The position numbers were made by a program, and so were the translations under genes. A stretch of 64,000 nucleotides of DNA. Source: Streptomyces ortus. GTDB lineage: Bacteria > Actinomycetota > Actinomycetes > Streptomycetales > Streptomycetaceae. The notes under the pieces were generated by a model. That model searched no databases and had not been told where the DNA came from. It was given only the letters and a program-made list of their open reading frames with translations. The DNA is taken from the NCBI RefSeq assembly GCF_026341275.1, contig NZ_JAIFZO010000002.1, forward strand, positions 5,052,118-5,116,117, written 5' to 3'. Positions 43,115-51,185 of this stretch are shown here, piece by piece (position 1 is the stretch's first letter; each line of letters begins with the position of its first letter).

Positions 43115-43486
43115 ATGAGCATCATCGGGGTCGGTATTGATGTGGCCGAGATCGAGCGGTTCGCGGTGTCGCTGGAGCGAACGCCGGGGATGGCCGAGCG
43201 GCTGTTCCTGGAGAGTGAGTTGCTGCTGGGCAGTGGGCAGCGGCGGGGGGTTGCCTCCCTTGCCGCCCGCTTCGCCGCGAAGGAGGCGCTGGCCAAGGCG
43301 CTGGGGGCGCCGGGGGGGCTTCGGTGGACCGATGCCGAGGTGTATGTGGAGGCCAGCGGTCAGCCCCGGCTGAGGGTGACCGGGACCGTGGCTGCGCGGG
43401 CGGCGGAGTTGGGGGTCAAGTCCTGGCACGTTTCGCTCAGCCATGACGCGGGCGTGGCGTCGGCCGTGGTGATCGCCGAGGGGTGA
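43115..43486 (+). CDS. acpS: Holo-[acyl-carrier-protein] synthase
   Basis: Transfers 4'-phosphopantetheine from CoA to acyl carrier proteins. 123 residues. Metal-binding D9 in GVGIDVAEIERF and the second ligand E in RFAAKEALAKALG; SWHVSLSHDAGVASAVVIAE is the C-terminal signature. Start ATG 43115 follows AAGGTGCCCTG. It precedes nnrD, the common order in actinobacteria. Confidence 0.95.
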   Translation: MSIIGVGIDVAEIERFAVSLERTPGMAERLFLESELLLGSGQRRGVASLAARFAAKEALAKALGAPGGLRWTDAEVYVEASGQPRLRVTGTVAARAAELGVKSWHVSLSHDAGVASAVVIAEG

Positions 43487-43656
43487 CGCCTCGTGGGGGA
43501 GCGGGCCTCAGGGGGCGTGGCGGGATGTGTGGCCGCAGCGTACGACGACTCCCACCCACCGGTCCCTCAGGTGGGACACCCGTACGTTTCCGGCTGCGGA
43601 CGCATGTCCCGACGCGCCCCCGACCCCGAGGAACCGACCCTCGCCCCACCCACCCA

Positions 43657-43676
43657 GGGGCGCGGGGAACTGCGCA
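43657..43676. repeat. Dispersed repeat copy, inverted orientation
   Basis: AGGGGCGCGGGGAACTGCGC is the reverse complement of the core. It stands in the 245-base gap between acpS and nnrD, in which I see no gene. Confidence 0.8.
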
Positions 43677-43731
43677 CCCAGCCACCCGCCGTCCGCAGCC
43701 GAGGAGCGCAACGTAGGGGAGACTCGAACGC

Positions 43732-45165
43732 ATGCGTACTGCTTACAGCGTGGAGACGGTCAGGGCCGCCGAGCAGGAGCTGATGGCTCGGCTGCCGGAC
43801 GGGGCACTGATGCAGCGGGCCGTGGCCGGGCTCACGGCCGCCTGCGCCGAGTTGCTGGGGCGGGTCTACGGCCGGCGCGTCGTGCTGCTCGTCGGCAGCG
43901 GGGACAACGGGGGCGACGCCCTCTACGCAGGCGCCCGGCTCGCGAAGCGCGGCGCCGGAGTCGTCGCCGTCCTGCTCGCCCCCGACCGCGCCCATCCCGG
44001 CGGCCTCGCCGCCCTCCGTCGCGCCGGCGGGAGAGTGGTGAAGGGGGTCGAGGCCGCGGAAGAGCCGCTGCGGCGCGCCGATCTCGTCGTGGACGGCATC
44101 GTCGGGATCGGCGGCAAGGGCGGCCTGCGCCCCGACGCCGCCCCGCTCCTCGACGTGCTGGGCGAGATCCGCGCCGTCGTCGTCGCCGTCGACCTGCCCA
44201 GCGGCGTCGAGGCCGACACCGGCGAGGTCCGCGGAGCAGCCGTACGCGCCGATCTGACCGTCACCTTCGGGACCCACAAGCCGGGACTCCTCGTGGATCC
44301 CGCGAGGGCGTACGCCGGGTCCGTGCGACTCGTCGACATCGGGCTCGCGCTCCCCGGCGAGCCCGAGCTCGAAGCGCTCCAGCACGCCGACGTCGCCGCC
44401 CTGCTGCCCGTACCCGGCGCCGAGAGCGACAAGTACCGGCGCGGGGTCGTGGGCATCGCCGCCGGATCCGCCCGCTATCCGGGCGCGGCCGTGCTCGCCG
44501 TCTCCGGTGCCCTGCGGGCCGGTGCCGGCGCCGTACGGTACGTCGGGCCCGCCGGCGACGCCGTCATCGCACGGTTCCCCGAGACCCTCGTGTCCACCGG
44601 CTCGCCGGAGCAGGCCGGGCGCGTACAGGCGTGGGTCGTCGGCCCCGGCGCCGGTGACGACGGCGACGTCGTCGCGGCCGTGCTCAAGGCGGACGTGCCC
44701 GTCCTCGTCGACGCCGACGGGCTGCGGCTCGCCGACCGGGACGCCGTACGGGCCCGCCGCGCGCCCACCCTGCTCACCCCGCACGCCGGAGAGGTCGCCG
44801 CGCTGCTCGGCGTCCCCCGCGAGGAGGTCGAGAGCGCCCGGCTGGCTTCCGTACGAGAGCTTGCCGAGCGGTACGGAGCCACCGTGCTGCTGAAGGGGTC
44901 CACGACCCTCGTCGCCTCCCCGGGCGGTGGACCCGTGCGGGTGAACTCCACCGGGACCGGCTGGCTCGCCACCGCCGGCAGCGGTGACGTGCTGTCCGGG
45001 CTGACCGGGTCGCTGCTCGCCGCCGGGCTCGACGCACTGGACGCCGGCAGCGTGGGCGCGTACCTGCACGGGCTGGCCGGGCGCCTCGCCGCGGACGGCG
45101 CGCCCGTGGGGGCGCACGACGTGGCCGAGGCGGTGCGCGAGGCCTGGCGGGACGTCGCGCACTGA
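43732..45165 (+). CDS. nnrD: Bifunctional NAD(P)H-hydrate epimerase/dehydratase
   Basis: Repairs hydrated NAD(P)H. 477 residues. The N-terminal YjeF epimerase domain has VLLVGSGDNGGDALYAGARL and VVAVDLPSGVEADTGEVRG. The C-terminal ADP-dependent dehydratase domain has GVVGIAAGSARYPGAAVLA, PTLLTPHAGEVAALLG and the signature GTGWLATAGSGDVLSGLTGS. The start codon ATG 43732 has GGGGAGACTCGAACGC upstream. nnrD is used here for the fused gene. Confidence 0.94.
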   Translation: MRTAYSVETVRAAEQELMARLPDGALMQRAVAGLTAACAELLGRVYGRRVVLLVGSGDNGGDALYAGARLAKRGAGVVAVLLAPDRAHPGGLAALRRAGGRVVKGVEAAEEPLRRADLVVDGIVGIGGKGGLRPDAAPLLDVLGEIRAVVVAVDLPSGVEADTGEVRGAAVRADLTVTFGTHKPGLLVDPARAYAGSVRLVDIGLALPGEPELEALQHADVAALLPVPGAESDKYRRGVVGIAAGSARYPGAAVLAVSGALRAGAGAVRYVGPAGDAVIARFPETLVSTGSPEQAGRVQAWVVGPGAGDDGDVVAAVLKADVPVLVDADGLRLADRDAVRARRAPTLLTPHAGEVAALLGVPREEVESARLASVRELAERYGATVLLKGSTTLVASPGGGPVRVNSTGTGWLATAGSGDVLSGLTGSLLAAGLDALDAGSVGAYLHGLAGRLAADGAPVGAHDVAEAVREAWRDVAH

Positions 45166-45171
45166 GCGCCT

Positions 45172-45189
45172 GCGTGCGCGGGCGCACGC
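45172..45189 (+). terminator. GC-rich hairpin after nnrD
   Basis: GCGTGCGC and GCGCACGC are exact inverted arms only 2 bases apart, 7 bases after the nnrD stop. No T run follows, so termination is uncertain. Confidence 0.4.
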
Positions 45190-45264
45190 GGGCGTGCGGC
45201 ACAACGGGCGACCCTGCCGCGCGGCTGACCGGGCCCCGGCACCCTCCCGGGTTTCGCTGAGCAC

Positions 45265-46245
45265 ATGGTCCGCAAGAGAGTCCGTAGGGTCCGTAGAGCC
45301 CTTAAAGTCCTTAAAGTCCTTAAAGTCCTTAAAGTCCTTAAGAGAACCGTCGTCGCGTCGGTCACCGCCCTGGTCGCCCTCTTCGCCGTGCTGTCCGGTC
45401 CGGGCGCCGTCGCCGCACCACCGCCCGCCCCCGGCGCCCCGGGCGCACCCGCACCGCGGCAGGAACTCGTGCCCGGCGTGCACCCGGGCCCGTACCAGCC
45501 CTGGCAGTCGGACACCCCCGACCAGGTGCTCGCCCCGCAGGTCTACACCCCCTCCGCCGCGGAGAACGCCGTCGAGCCGCCGAGCCCCGCCGAGGGGAGC
45601 GACGCGCTGATCGAGTACGTACCGCTGAGCGAGGCCGTCGCACGGGAGGCCGGGGCGACGGCGTGCAGTCGGCACACCGGGCCCTACCAACGGCAGGTCG
45701 AACGGTGGCTGCGGCGGCACGTGGACGGGAAGCAGTCGGTGGCGGACTGCCGGGCCGTCCGGGCCTTTCAGAGCGAGCAGGGGATCCGGCCCGACAGCGG
45801 GTTCGCCGGGCCCGTGACCTGGGGCCGGATGCGGCTCCTGTCCGCCGCGAAAAAGCCGAACGCGGCCGGGCGATGCCCCGTACGGACCGGTCGCGTCGCC
45901 TGCGTCGACCTCCGTCGGCAACTGCTCTGGGTGCAGAAGGGGAAACGGGTGGTGTTCGGGCCCGTGCCGGTCCGCAGCGGCAAGGCCGGGTACCGGACCA
46001 GGACCGGGTGGTTCAAGGTCTACTGGAAGCACAAGAACCACTGGTCGACGCTGTACAACACCCCCATGCCGTACAGCCAGTTCTTCAGCGGCGGCCAGGC
46101 CTTCCACGCCATCTACGGCAGCGTCTACAGCCCGCCCGGCTCGCGGGGCTGCGTCAACATGCGGCTCGCGGACGCCCGCACCCTGTGGAGCAGGCTCTCC
46201 ACGGGCGACCGTGTGTACGTGTGGGGCCGCAAGCCGGGTACCTGA
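45265..46245 (+). CDS. Secreted L,D-transpeptidase with peptidoglycan-binding domain
   Basis: Forms 3-3 cross-links in peptidoglycan or attaches proteins to it. 326 residues. The very basic N-region MVRKRVRRVRRALKVLKVLK contains a 9-bp in-frame tandem repeat; the hydrophobic core VVASVTALVALFAVLSGPGA follows, with cleavage near AVA-APP. After a Pro-rich linker comes a peptidoglycan-binding module (about 140-195, YQRQVERWLRRHVDGKQS). The YkuD domain has H281 in HAIYGSVYSPPGS and the nucleophile C296 in RGCVNM. It stands 100 bases after nnrD. Confidence 0.9.
   Translation: MVRKRVRRVRRALKVLKVLKVLKVLKRTVVASVTALVALFAVLSGPGAVAAPPPAPGAPGAPAPRQELVPGVHPGPYQPWQSDTPDQVLAPQVYTPSAAENAVEPPSPAEGSDALIEYVPLSEAVAREAGATACSRHTGPYQRQVERWLRRHVDGKQSVADCRAVRAFQSEQGIRPDSGFAGPVTWGRMRLLSAAKKPNAAGRCPVRTGRVACVDLRRQLLWVQKGKRVVFGPVPVRSGKAGYRTRTGWFKVYWKHKNHWSTLYNTPMPYSQFFSGGQAFHAIYGSVYSPPGSRGCVNMRLADARTLWSRLSTGDRVYVWGRKPGT
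45301..45342 (+). repeat. Nonanucleotide tandem repeat inside a signal peptide
   Basis: CTTAAAGTC is repeated four times exactly, then CTTAAG. It encodes LKV four times and LK in the n-region of the L,D-transpeptidase. It is much more AT-rich than its surroundings. Confidence 0.9.
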
Positions 46246-46324
46246 GACCGGCACACGACAAGCGGGGTGGCCGGGACCCGGTGCCCGAGAGCGGTGTCGG
46301 ACCCCTCTGAGACACTGGTCGGCG

Positions 46325-47482
46325 ATGACTGAGACAGCACCCGCGCGTGCCCGCGCCGAGATCGACCTGGCCGCCCTGAGGGCCAATGTGCGGACCCTGC
46401 GCGCCCAGGCGCCGGCCGCCGCCCTCATGGCGGTGGTCAAGTCCGACGCGTACGGACACGGGGCCGTGCCGTGCGCCCGCGCGGCCCTGGACGCGGGAGC
46501 GACCTGGCTGGGCACGGCCACCCCTGAGGAAGCCCTCGCCCTGCGCGCGGCCGGACTGCCGGGGCGGATCATGTGCTGGCTGTGGACACCGGGCGGGCCG
46601 TGGCGGGAGGCCGTCGAGGCCGACCTGGACCTCGGGATCAGCGGGCTGTGGGCCCTTCGCGAGGCGGTGGAGGCCGCGCGGGCCGCGGGGCGTACCGCCC
46701 GCGTCCAGCTCAAGGCCGACACCGGCCTCGGGCGCAACGGCTGCCAGCCCGCCGACTGGGCCGAACTGGTCGCCGAGGCGCGGCGGGCCGAGACCGACGG
46801 CCTGGTCACCGTCACCGGCCTGTGGTCGCACTTCGCCTGCGCCGACGAGCCGGGGCATCCCTCCATCGCGGCCCAGCTCACCGTCTTCCGCGAGATGCTG
46901 GCCCACGCGGAGACAGCGGGGCTGCGCCCGGAGGTGCGGCACATCGCCAACTCGCCCGCCACGCTCACACTGCCCGAGTCCCACTTCGACCTCGTACGGA
47001 CCGGGATCGCCACGTACGGCATCTCGCCCAGCCCCGAACTGGGCACCTCCGGCGACCTCGGGCTGCGGCCCGTGATGACGCTCTGGGCGTCGCTCGCGCT
47101 GGTGAAGCACGTGCCGGCGGGCCACGGCGTCAGTTACGGGCACCACTACGTCACCGACGGCGACACGACCCTCGGTCTCGTGCCCGTCGGGTACGCGGAC
47201 GGCATCCCCCGTCACGCCTCCGGCACCGGGCCCGTCCTGGTGGGCGGCAAGTGGCGGACGGTCGCGGGACGGGTCGCGATGGACCAGTTCGCGGTCGACC
47301 TCGGCGGGGACGAGCCGCGGGTCGGCGAGCGCGCGGTCCTCTTCGGGCCCGGCGACCACGGCGAGCCGACCGCCGAGGACTGGGCCCGGGCCGCGGGCAC
47401 GATCGCGTACGAAATCGTCACCCGCATCGGAACCCGCGTGCCGCGCGCGTACGTGGATGACGATGACTACGTGAACGAGTAA
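46325..47482 (+). CDS. alr: Alanine racemase
   Basis: PLP enzyme that makes D-alanine for peptidoglycan. 385 residues from ATG 46325 (MTETAPARARAEIDLAALRA); the frame is open upstream, but the family begins here. PLP lysine K39 in VVKSDAYGHG; catalytic Tyr in GVSYGHHYV; other family segments are KADTGLGRNGC, HIANSPATL and AGRVAMDQFAVDLGG. It is followed by an alpha/beta hydrolase and tsaE, a common order in actinobacteria. Confidence 0.96.
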   Translation: MTETAPARARAEIDLAALRANVRTLRAQAPAAALMAVVKSDAYGHGAVPCARAALDAGATWLGTATPEEALALRAAGLPGRIMCWLWTPGGPWREAVEADLDLGISGLWALREAVEAARAAGRTARVQLKADTGLGRNGCQPADWAELVAEARRAETDGLVTVTGLWSHFACADEPGHPSIAAQLTVFREMLAHAETAGLRPEVRHIANSPATLTLPESHFDLVRTGIATYGISPSPELGTSGDLGLRPVMTLWASLALVKHVPAGHGVSYGHHYVTDGDTTLGLVPVGYADGIPRHASGTGPVLVGGKWRTVAGRVAMDQFAVDLGGDEPRVGERAVLFGPGDHGEPTAEDWARAAGTIAYEIVTRIGTRVPRAYVDDDDYVNE

Positions 47483-47628
47483 CAAGCGGGGTAAACGCAC
47501 AAGTGCGAGCACGGCGGCGCAGAACACGGCGGCGCGTGGAACGGCGGTGCGGAGCACAGCAGGGCAAGGCACGGCAGCGCACGGCACGGCAGGGCACGGC
47601 AACCGGAGCAGACGAAGAGGAGCGGTTC

Positions 47629-48879
47629 GTGAGCGAGAGCAGTGCGGAGACAGCGGTGGACGCGGCCACGGCCGCGGCCTCGGCGCTCTCCGCGGCCGGG
47701 CCCGCGAACTGGCGCAGGGCAGGCGTCGCCGGCGCCGCGATAGGCGTCGTCGCGGCGGGCGCCGCCGCCGGAGTCGCCATAGAACGGCTCACGGTCGGCC
47801 GCGGCATGCGCAGGAAGGCGCGGCTCGCCCTCGACTCGGCCGGTCCGTACGGGGCGTTGCGCGGCACGCCGGGCAAGGCCGCCGCGGACGACGGCACCGA
47901 GCTGTACTACGAGGTCGACGAGGTGGAGACCGACACCGCGCTGGCCCCGCGCCGCCGCCGGCTCTTCGGCCGCAAGTCGCCCGCCCCCGTCACCGTCGTC
48001 TTCAGCCACGGCTACTGCCTCAGCCAGGACTCCTGGCACTTCCAGCGGGCCGCGCTGCGCGGTGTCGTACGGACCGTCCACTGGGACCAGCGCAGCCACG
48101 GGCGGTCCGGGCGGGGCGTGGCCCAGGTCCGGGACGGCCAGCCGCTCACCATCGACCAGCTGGGCCGGGACCTGAAGGCCGTCATCGACGCGGCGGCGCC
48201 CGAGGGCCCGCTCGTGCTCGTCGGCCACTCGATGGGCGGCATGACGATGATGGCCCTGGCCGACCAGTACCCCGGCCTGATCCGCGACCGCGTCGTCGGC
48301 GTGGCGCTCGTCGGTACGTCGTCCGGGCGGCTCGGCGAGGTCAACTTCGGGCTGCCCGTCGCGGGCGTCAACGCGGTGCGGCGGATCCTGCCCGGCGTGC
48401 TGAAGGCGCTCGGGCAGCGGGCCGAGCTGGTGGAGCGCGGGCGACGGGCCACGGCCGATCTGTTCGCGGGGATCATCAAGCGGTACTCGTTCGCGTCCCG
48501 GGACATCGACCCGGCGGTCGCGCGGTTCGCGGAGCGGCTGATCGAGGCCACGCCGATCGATGTGGTCGCCGAGTTCTATCCGGCCTTCACCGACCACGAC
48601 AAGACCGAGGCGCTCGCGTACTTCGCCGATCTGCCCGTGCTGGTACTGGCCGGGGTCAAGGACCTGGTGACGCCGAGCGAGCACAGCGAGTCCATCGCCG
48701 ATCTGCTGCCGGACGCCGAGCTGGTGCTCGTGCCGGACGCCGGGCACCTGGTGATGCTGGAGCATCCGGAGGTCGTCATAGACCGGCTCGCGGACCTGCT
48801 CACCCGCGTGGGCGCCGTGCCCGCAGGGGCTACCGTTGGTGGCTATGGAAGCACCAGCAGCACCGCGCAACCCGGCTGA
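47629..48879 (+). CDS. Alpha/beta hydrolase with N-terminal membrane segment
   Basis: 416 residues from GTG 47629, binding site AGAGGAG; an upstream frame is open but repetitive and lacks a binding site. A hydrophobic helix at about 30-50 (AGVAGAAIGVVAAGAAAGVA) anchors it. The fold then shows the oxyanion region VFSHGYCLSQDSWHFQ, the nucleophile in VGHSMGGMTM (Ser), an acid near VLAGVKDLVTP and His in VPDAGHLVMLEHPE. The substrate is unknown. The 3' end overlaps tsaE by 35 bases. Confidence 0.88.
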   Translation: MSESSAETAVDAATAAASALSAAGPANWRRAGVAGAAIGVVAAGAAAGVAIERLTVGRGMRRKARLALDSAGPYGALRGTPGKAAADDGTELYYEVDEVETDTALAPRRRRLFGRKSPAPVTVVFSHGYCLSQDSWHFQRAALRGVVRTVHWDQRSHGRSGRGVAQVRDGQPLTIDQLGRDLKAVIDAAAPEGPLVLVGHSMGGMTMMALADQYPGLIRDRVVGVALVGTSSGRLGEVNFGLPVAGVNAVRRILPGVLKALGQRAELVERGRRATADLFAGIIKRYSFASRDIDPAVARFAERLIEATPIDVVAEFYPAFTDHDKTEALAYFADLPVLVLAGVKDLVTPSEHSESIADLLPDAELVLVPDAGHLVMLEHPEVVIDRLADLLTRVGAVPAGATVGGYGSTSSTAQPG

Positions 48880-49372
48880 CCCCGGTGTCGTGACCGCGGA
48901 GATCGTCGTCAACTCGCCCGATCAGATGGTGGAGTTGGGCCGCAGGCTCGCCAAGCTGCTGCGGGCCGGCGACCTCGTGATGCTCACCGGCGAACTGGGC
49001 GCGGGCAAGACCACGATGACGCGGGGGCTCGGGGAAGGGCTCGGCGTCCGGGGCGCGGTCACCTCGCCGACGTTCGTGATCGCCCGTGTGCACCCCTCGC
49101 TCGGGGACGGGCCGCCACTCGTCCACGTCGACGCGTACCGCCTGGGCGGCGGGCTCGACGAGATGGAGGACCTCGACCTCGACGTGTCGCTGTCCGACTC
49201 CGTGATCGTCGTGGAGTGGGGCGAGGGGAAGGTCGAGGAGCTGACCGACGACCGGCTGCATCTGCTGATCCACCGGGCGGCCGGGGACACGACGGACGAG
49301 GTGCGGCGGGTGGCGGTCACCGGCGTCGGGGAGCGGTGGGCCCCGGTGGATCTGGGCGTGCTCTCCGCCTGA
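48845..49372 (+). CDS. tsaE: tRNA threonylcarbamoyladenosine synthesis ATPase TsaE
   Basis: P-loop ATPase that acts with TsaB and TsaD to make t6A37 in tRNAs. 175 residues from ATG 48845, with alternatives GTG 48839 and TTG 48836. Walker A is GELGAGKTT; SPTFVIARVH and HVDAYRLGG follow, and VIVVEWGEGK is the Walker-B-like strand. It overlaps the hydrolase gene by 35 bases. tsaB and tsaD lie 1.15 kb downstream, separated by a small ORF and a minus-strand gene. Confidence 0.94.
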   Translation: MEAPAAPRNPADPGVVTAEIVVNSPDQMVELGRRLAKLLRAGDLVMLTGELGAGKTTMTRGLGEGLGVRGAVTSPTFVIARVHPSLGDGPPLVHVDAYRLGGGLDEMEDLDLDVSLSDSVIVVEWGEGKVEELTDDRLHLLIHRAAGDTTDEVRRVAVTGVGERWAPVDLGVLSA

Positions 49373-49414
49373 GCCCCTCCGCCTGAGCGCGGGCTCCGTT
49401 TGTACGTTCGCCCC

Positions 49415-49446
49415 AACATTCCGACAGGGCGTCGGGAAGATGTTGC
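49415..49446 (+). other. Hairpin after tsaE
   Basis: CAACAT/ATGTTG (49415-49420 with 49441-49446) encloses CCGAC/GTCGG (49422-49426 with 49432-49436), with a 1-base and a 4-base bulge between. It may be a weak terminator for tsaE or a structured leader of the next ORF. Confidence 0.4.
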
Positions 49447-49484
49447 GGGGTAGGGCTTCGGCGTGTTCACATGGGCGGAGTAGT

Positions 49485-49504
49485 TGGTTAGGTCTACCTA
49501 ACCA
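49485..49504. promoter_or_regulatory. Perfect 20-bp palindrome before a small ORF
   Basis: TGGTTAGGTCTACCTAACCA has 9-bp arms around CT. It ends 33 bases before the ORF start at 49537. It resembles DtxR/IdeR iron boxes in containing TTAGG and CCTAA, but the spacing of the half-sites (4 bases, against 9 in the consensus) does not fit. Confidence 0.55.
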
Positions 49505-49536
49505 CGCCTGCTCCCGGAGCCCTTCAGGAGGTCGCG

Positions 49537-49740
49537 ATGCCTGCGTCTGCGTCAGCGTCTGCGTCGGGACGCGTTCCTTCTTGGAGTGGTGGGGTGTCCG
49601 TGGGGGAGTTGCTCGCGGTGGACGCGATGGTGCGGGCGGTGTCTGTGCCTCCGCCCGTGCCGGCGCCGATGCCTGCGCCTGTGACTGGGCCTGCGGTCGG
49701 GCCCGCGGCGGCTGGGCGGGGAGAGCGGCGGGCGGCTTAG
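49537..49740 (+). CDS. Small Pro/Ala-rich ORF of unknown function
   Basis: 67 residues: MPASASASASGRVPSWSGGV, then SVGELLAVDAMVRAVSVPPP and a P/A/V/G-rich tail ending RGERRAA. It has one of the best ribosome binding sites in the region, AGGAGG at 49526-49531, five bases before ATG, and lies behind a perfect palindrome. There is no signal peptide or membrane helix. The composition is low complexity, so the evidence for a real gene rests on the binding site and operator. No family recognised. Confidence 0.5.
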   Translation: MPASASASASGRVPSWSGGVSVGELLAVDAMVRAVSVPPPVPAPMPAPVTGPAVGPAAAGRGERRAA

Positions 49741-49764
49741 CGGGTGCGGGTGGGTCGTGGCCGG

Positions 49765-49786
49765 CCGCGCAGTTCCCCGCGCCCCT
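49765..49786. repeat. Dispersed repeat copy
   Basis: GCGCAGTTCCCCGCGCCCCT between the small ORF and the convergent minus-strand gene; its flank GGCCGGCC is shared with the copy after rpoA. Confidence 0.8.
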
Positions 49787-49836
49787 TAGCGCTGCGCCTC
49801 GACGGGGCGGGTGGGTGGGTATGCGGGGTCGTGGTG

Positions 49837-50403
49837 TTACTTGATCACCGTGACAGGCGTGCCGATCGTGGCGAACGTCCACATCTCCGCCCCCGCCTCC
49901 CGCGGCTCGCGGATACCCCCCAGCTTCCGGCCGGGGTCCGGAGGCGTCACCGACCCGTCGACCGCCGCGCTGAAGCCGATCGCGACGCCGTTCAGACCGG
50001 CGAAGCGGACGACGTGTTCGACGGCCACACCGTCGGAGCCCACGATCGTCCCGGAGCGTGACGTCACGGCATACCGCGCGGGCAGCGGATCGACCGAACC
50101 GGGGCTGACCCGGAACGTGTACCTGACCCGCTCGCCCTCGTCCACCAGCCACACCCGGTCGTCGTCCAGCGAGTACACGACCCGCCGGCCGGTACCCGAA
50201 CCCGCGGGCAGAGCGGTCGGGTGGTTCTTGTCCCGCGGGGCCTTCGACGCCGTGGCGGGCGAGGACGCGCCGGCCCGCGGGGCGGACAGGCCCTCGGGCG
50301 CGTACGCCGACGCCCGGTAGGTGAGGAAGCCGATCACGGCGAGCGCCGCCGCGGTGAGCCCGGCCACGATTCCCGAGCTGCTCCGAACCACCTGAGTGCC
50401 CAC
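49837..50403 (-). CDS. Membrane-anchored, L,D-transpeptidase-like protein without catalytic Cys
   Basis: 188 residues from GTG 50403; GTG 50391 is a good alternative, with AGAGGTGGG seven bases upstream. One N-terminal membrane helix (SGIVAGLTAAALAVIGFLTY, about 10-30) and a Pro/Ala linker. Residues 75-188 follow the L,D-transpeptidase pattern: VVYSLDDDRVWLVDEGERVR, FRVSPGSVDPLPARYAVTSR, AIGFS and MWTFATIGTPVTVI. At the place of the S/THGC[VI]R nucleophile motif it reads KLGGIREP (about 160-167), so Cys is replaced by Gly. It is probably a non-catalytic binding or scaffolding relative. Family assignment is by eye. Confidence 0.6.
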   Translation of the reverse strand: MGTQVVRSSSGIVAGLTAAALAVIGFLTYRASAYAPEGLSAPRAGASSPATASKAPRDKNHPTALPAGSGTGRRVVYSLDDDRVWLVDEGERVRYTFRVSPGSVDPLPARYAVTSRSGTIVGSDGVAVEHVVRFAGLNGVAIGFSAAVDGSVTPPDPGRKLGGIREPREAGAEMWTFATIGTPVTVIK

Positions 50404-50525
50404 CTCTCGTACGATCTTCGATCTTGTACGGTATTTGTCCGTGTTGTGACGGTGTGACGTTAGCAGCAGCCACCCGCCGTATTGAGGCGGCCGTACGCCG
50501 GGTCCGGGCGCCGTAGGCTGTTCGC

Positions 50526-51185
50526 GTGCTCTTGCTCGCTCTGGATACCGCCACCCCCGCCGTCACCGCCGCGCTGCACGACGGCACGTCCGTCGTCGCC
50601 GCCCACAGCCAGGTGGACGCGCGTCGGCACGGGGAACTGCTCCTGCCGGCCGTCGACCGGGTCCTCACCGAGGCCGGGCTGCGGCTCGACGCCGTCACCG
50701 GCATCGTCGTCGGCGTGGGCCCCGGCCCGTACACCGGGCTCAGAGTCGGTCTGATGACCGCCGACACCTTCGGGCTCGCGCTCGGCGTCCCCGTGTACGG
50801 ACTGTGCACCCTCGACGGCCTCGCGTACGCCGCCGGAGGCGAGGCGGGGATCGAGGGACCCTTCCTCGTCGCCACCGACGCCCGGCGCAAAGAGGTCTAC
50901 TGGGCGCGGTACGCCGACTCCCGTACGCGGCTCACCGAGCCCGCCGTGGACCGGCCCGGAGAGCTGGACACCGGCGGGCTGCCCGCCGTGGGCGCGGGCG
51001 CGCTGCTCTACCCCGACACCTTCCCGGACGCCCGCGAGCCCGAGCACGTGTCGGCGGCCTCGCTCGTGTCCCTGGCGGCGGAGCGGCTGGCGGCCGGCGA
51101 GGAACTGGAAGCGCCCCGGCCCCTCTATCTGCGCCGGCCCGACGCCCAGGTGCCCAAGAACTACAAGGTGGTCACCCCCAAGTGA
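50526..51185 (+). CDS. tsaB: tRNA threonylcarbamoyladenosine synthesis protein TsaB
   Basis: Non-catalytic partner of TsaD in t6A formation. 219 residues from GTG 50526 (MLLLALDTATPAVTAALHDG). ASKHA fold elements: RRHGELLLPAVDRVLTEAGL and GIVVGVGPGPYTGLRVGLMT are the family signature. It ends YLRRPDAQVPKNYKVVTPK. Its stop overlaps the GTG of rimI by four bases. Confidence 0.95.
   Translation: MLLLALDTATPAVTAALHDGTSVVAAHSQVDARRHGELLLPAVDRVLTEAGLRLDAVTGIVVGVGPGPYTGLRVGLMTADTFGLALGVPVYGLCTLDGLAYAAGGEAGIEGPFLVATDARRKEVYWARYADSRTRLTEPAVDRPGELDTGGLPAVGAGALLYPDTFPDAREPEHVSAASLVSLAAERLAAGEELEAPRPLYLRRPDAQVPKNYKVVTPK

Noticed and set aside
43567..47046. 1159-residue minus-strand ORF across nnrD, the L,D-transpeptidase and alr
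   Set aside because: It covers three well supported plus-strand genes; its composition (Ala, Gly, Arg, Pro runs) is that of a shadow frame.
49485..49504. Iron box (DtxR/IdeR/DmdR type)
   Set aside because: TTAGG and CCTAA are present, but only 4 bases separate them, against 9 in the consensus TTAGGTTAGGCTCACCTAA. Reported only as an unassigned palindrome.
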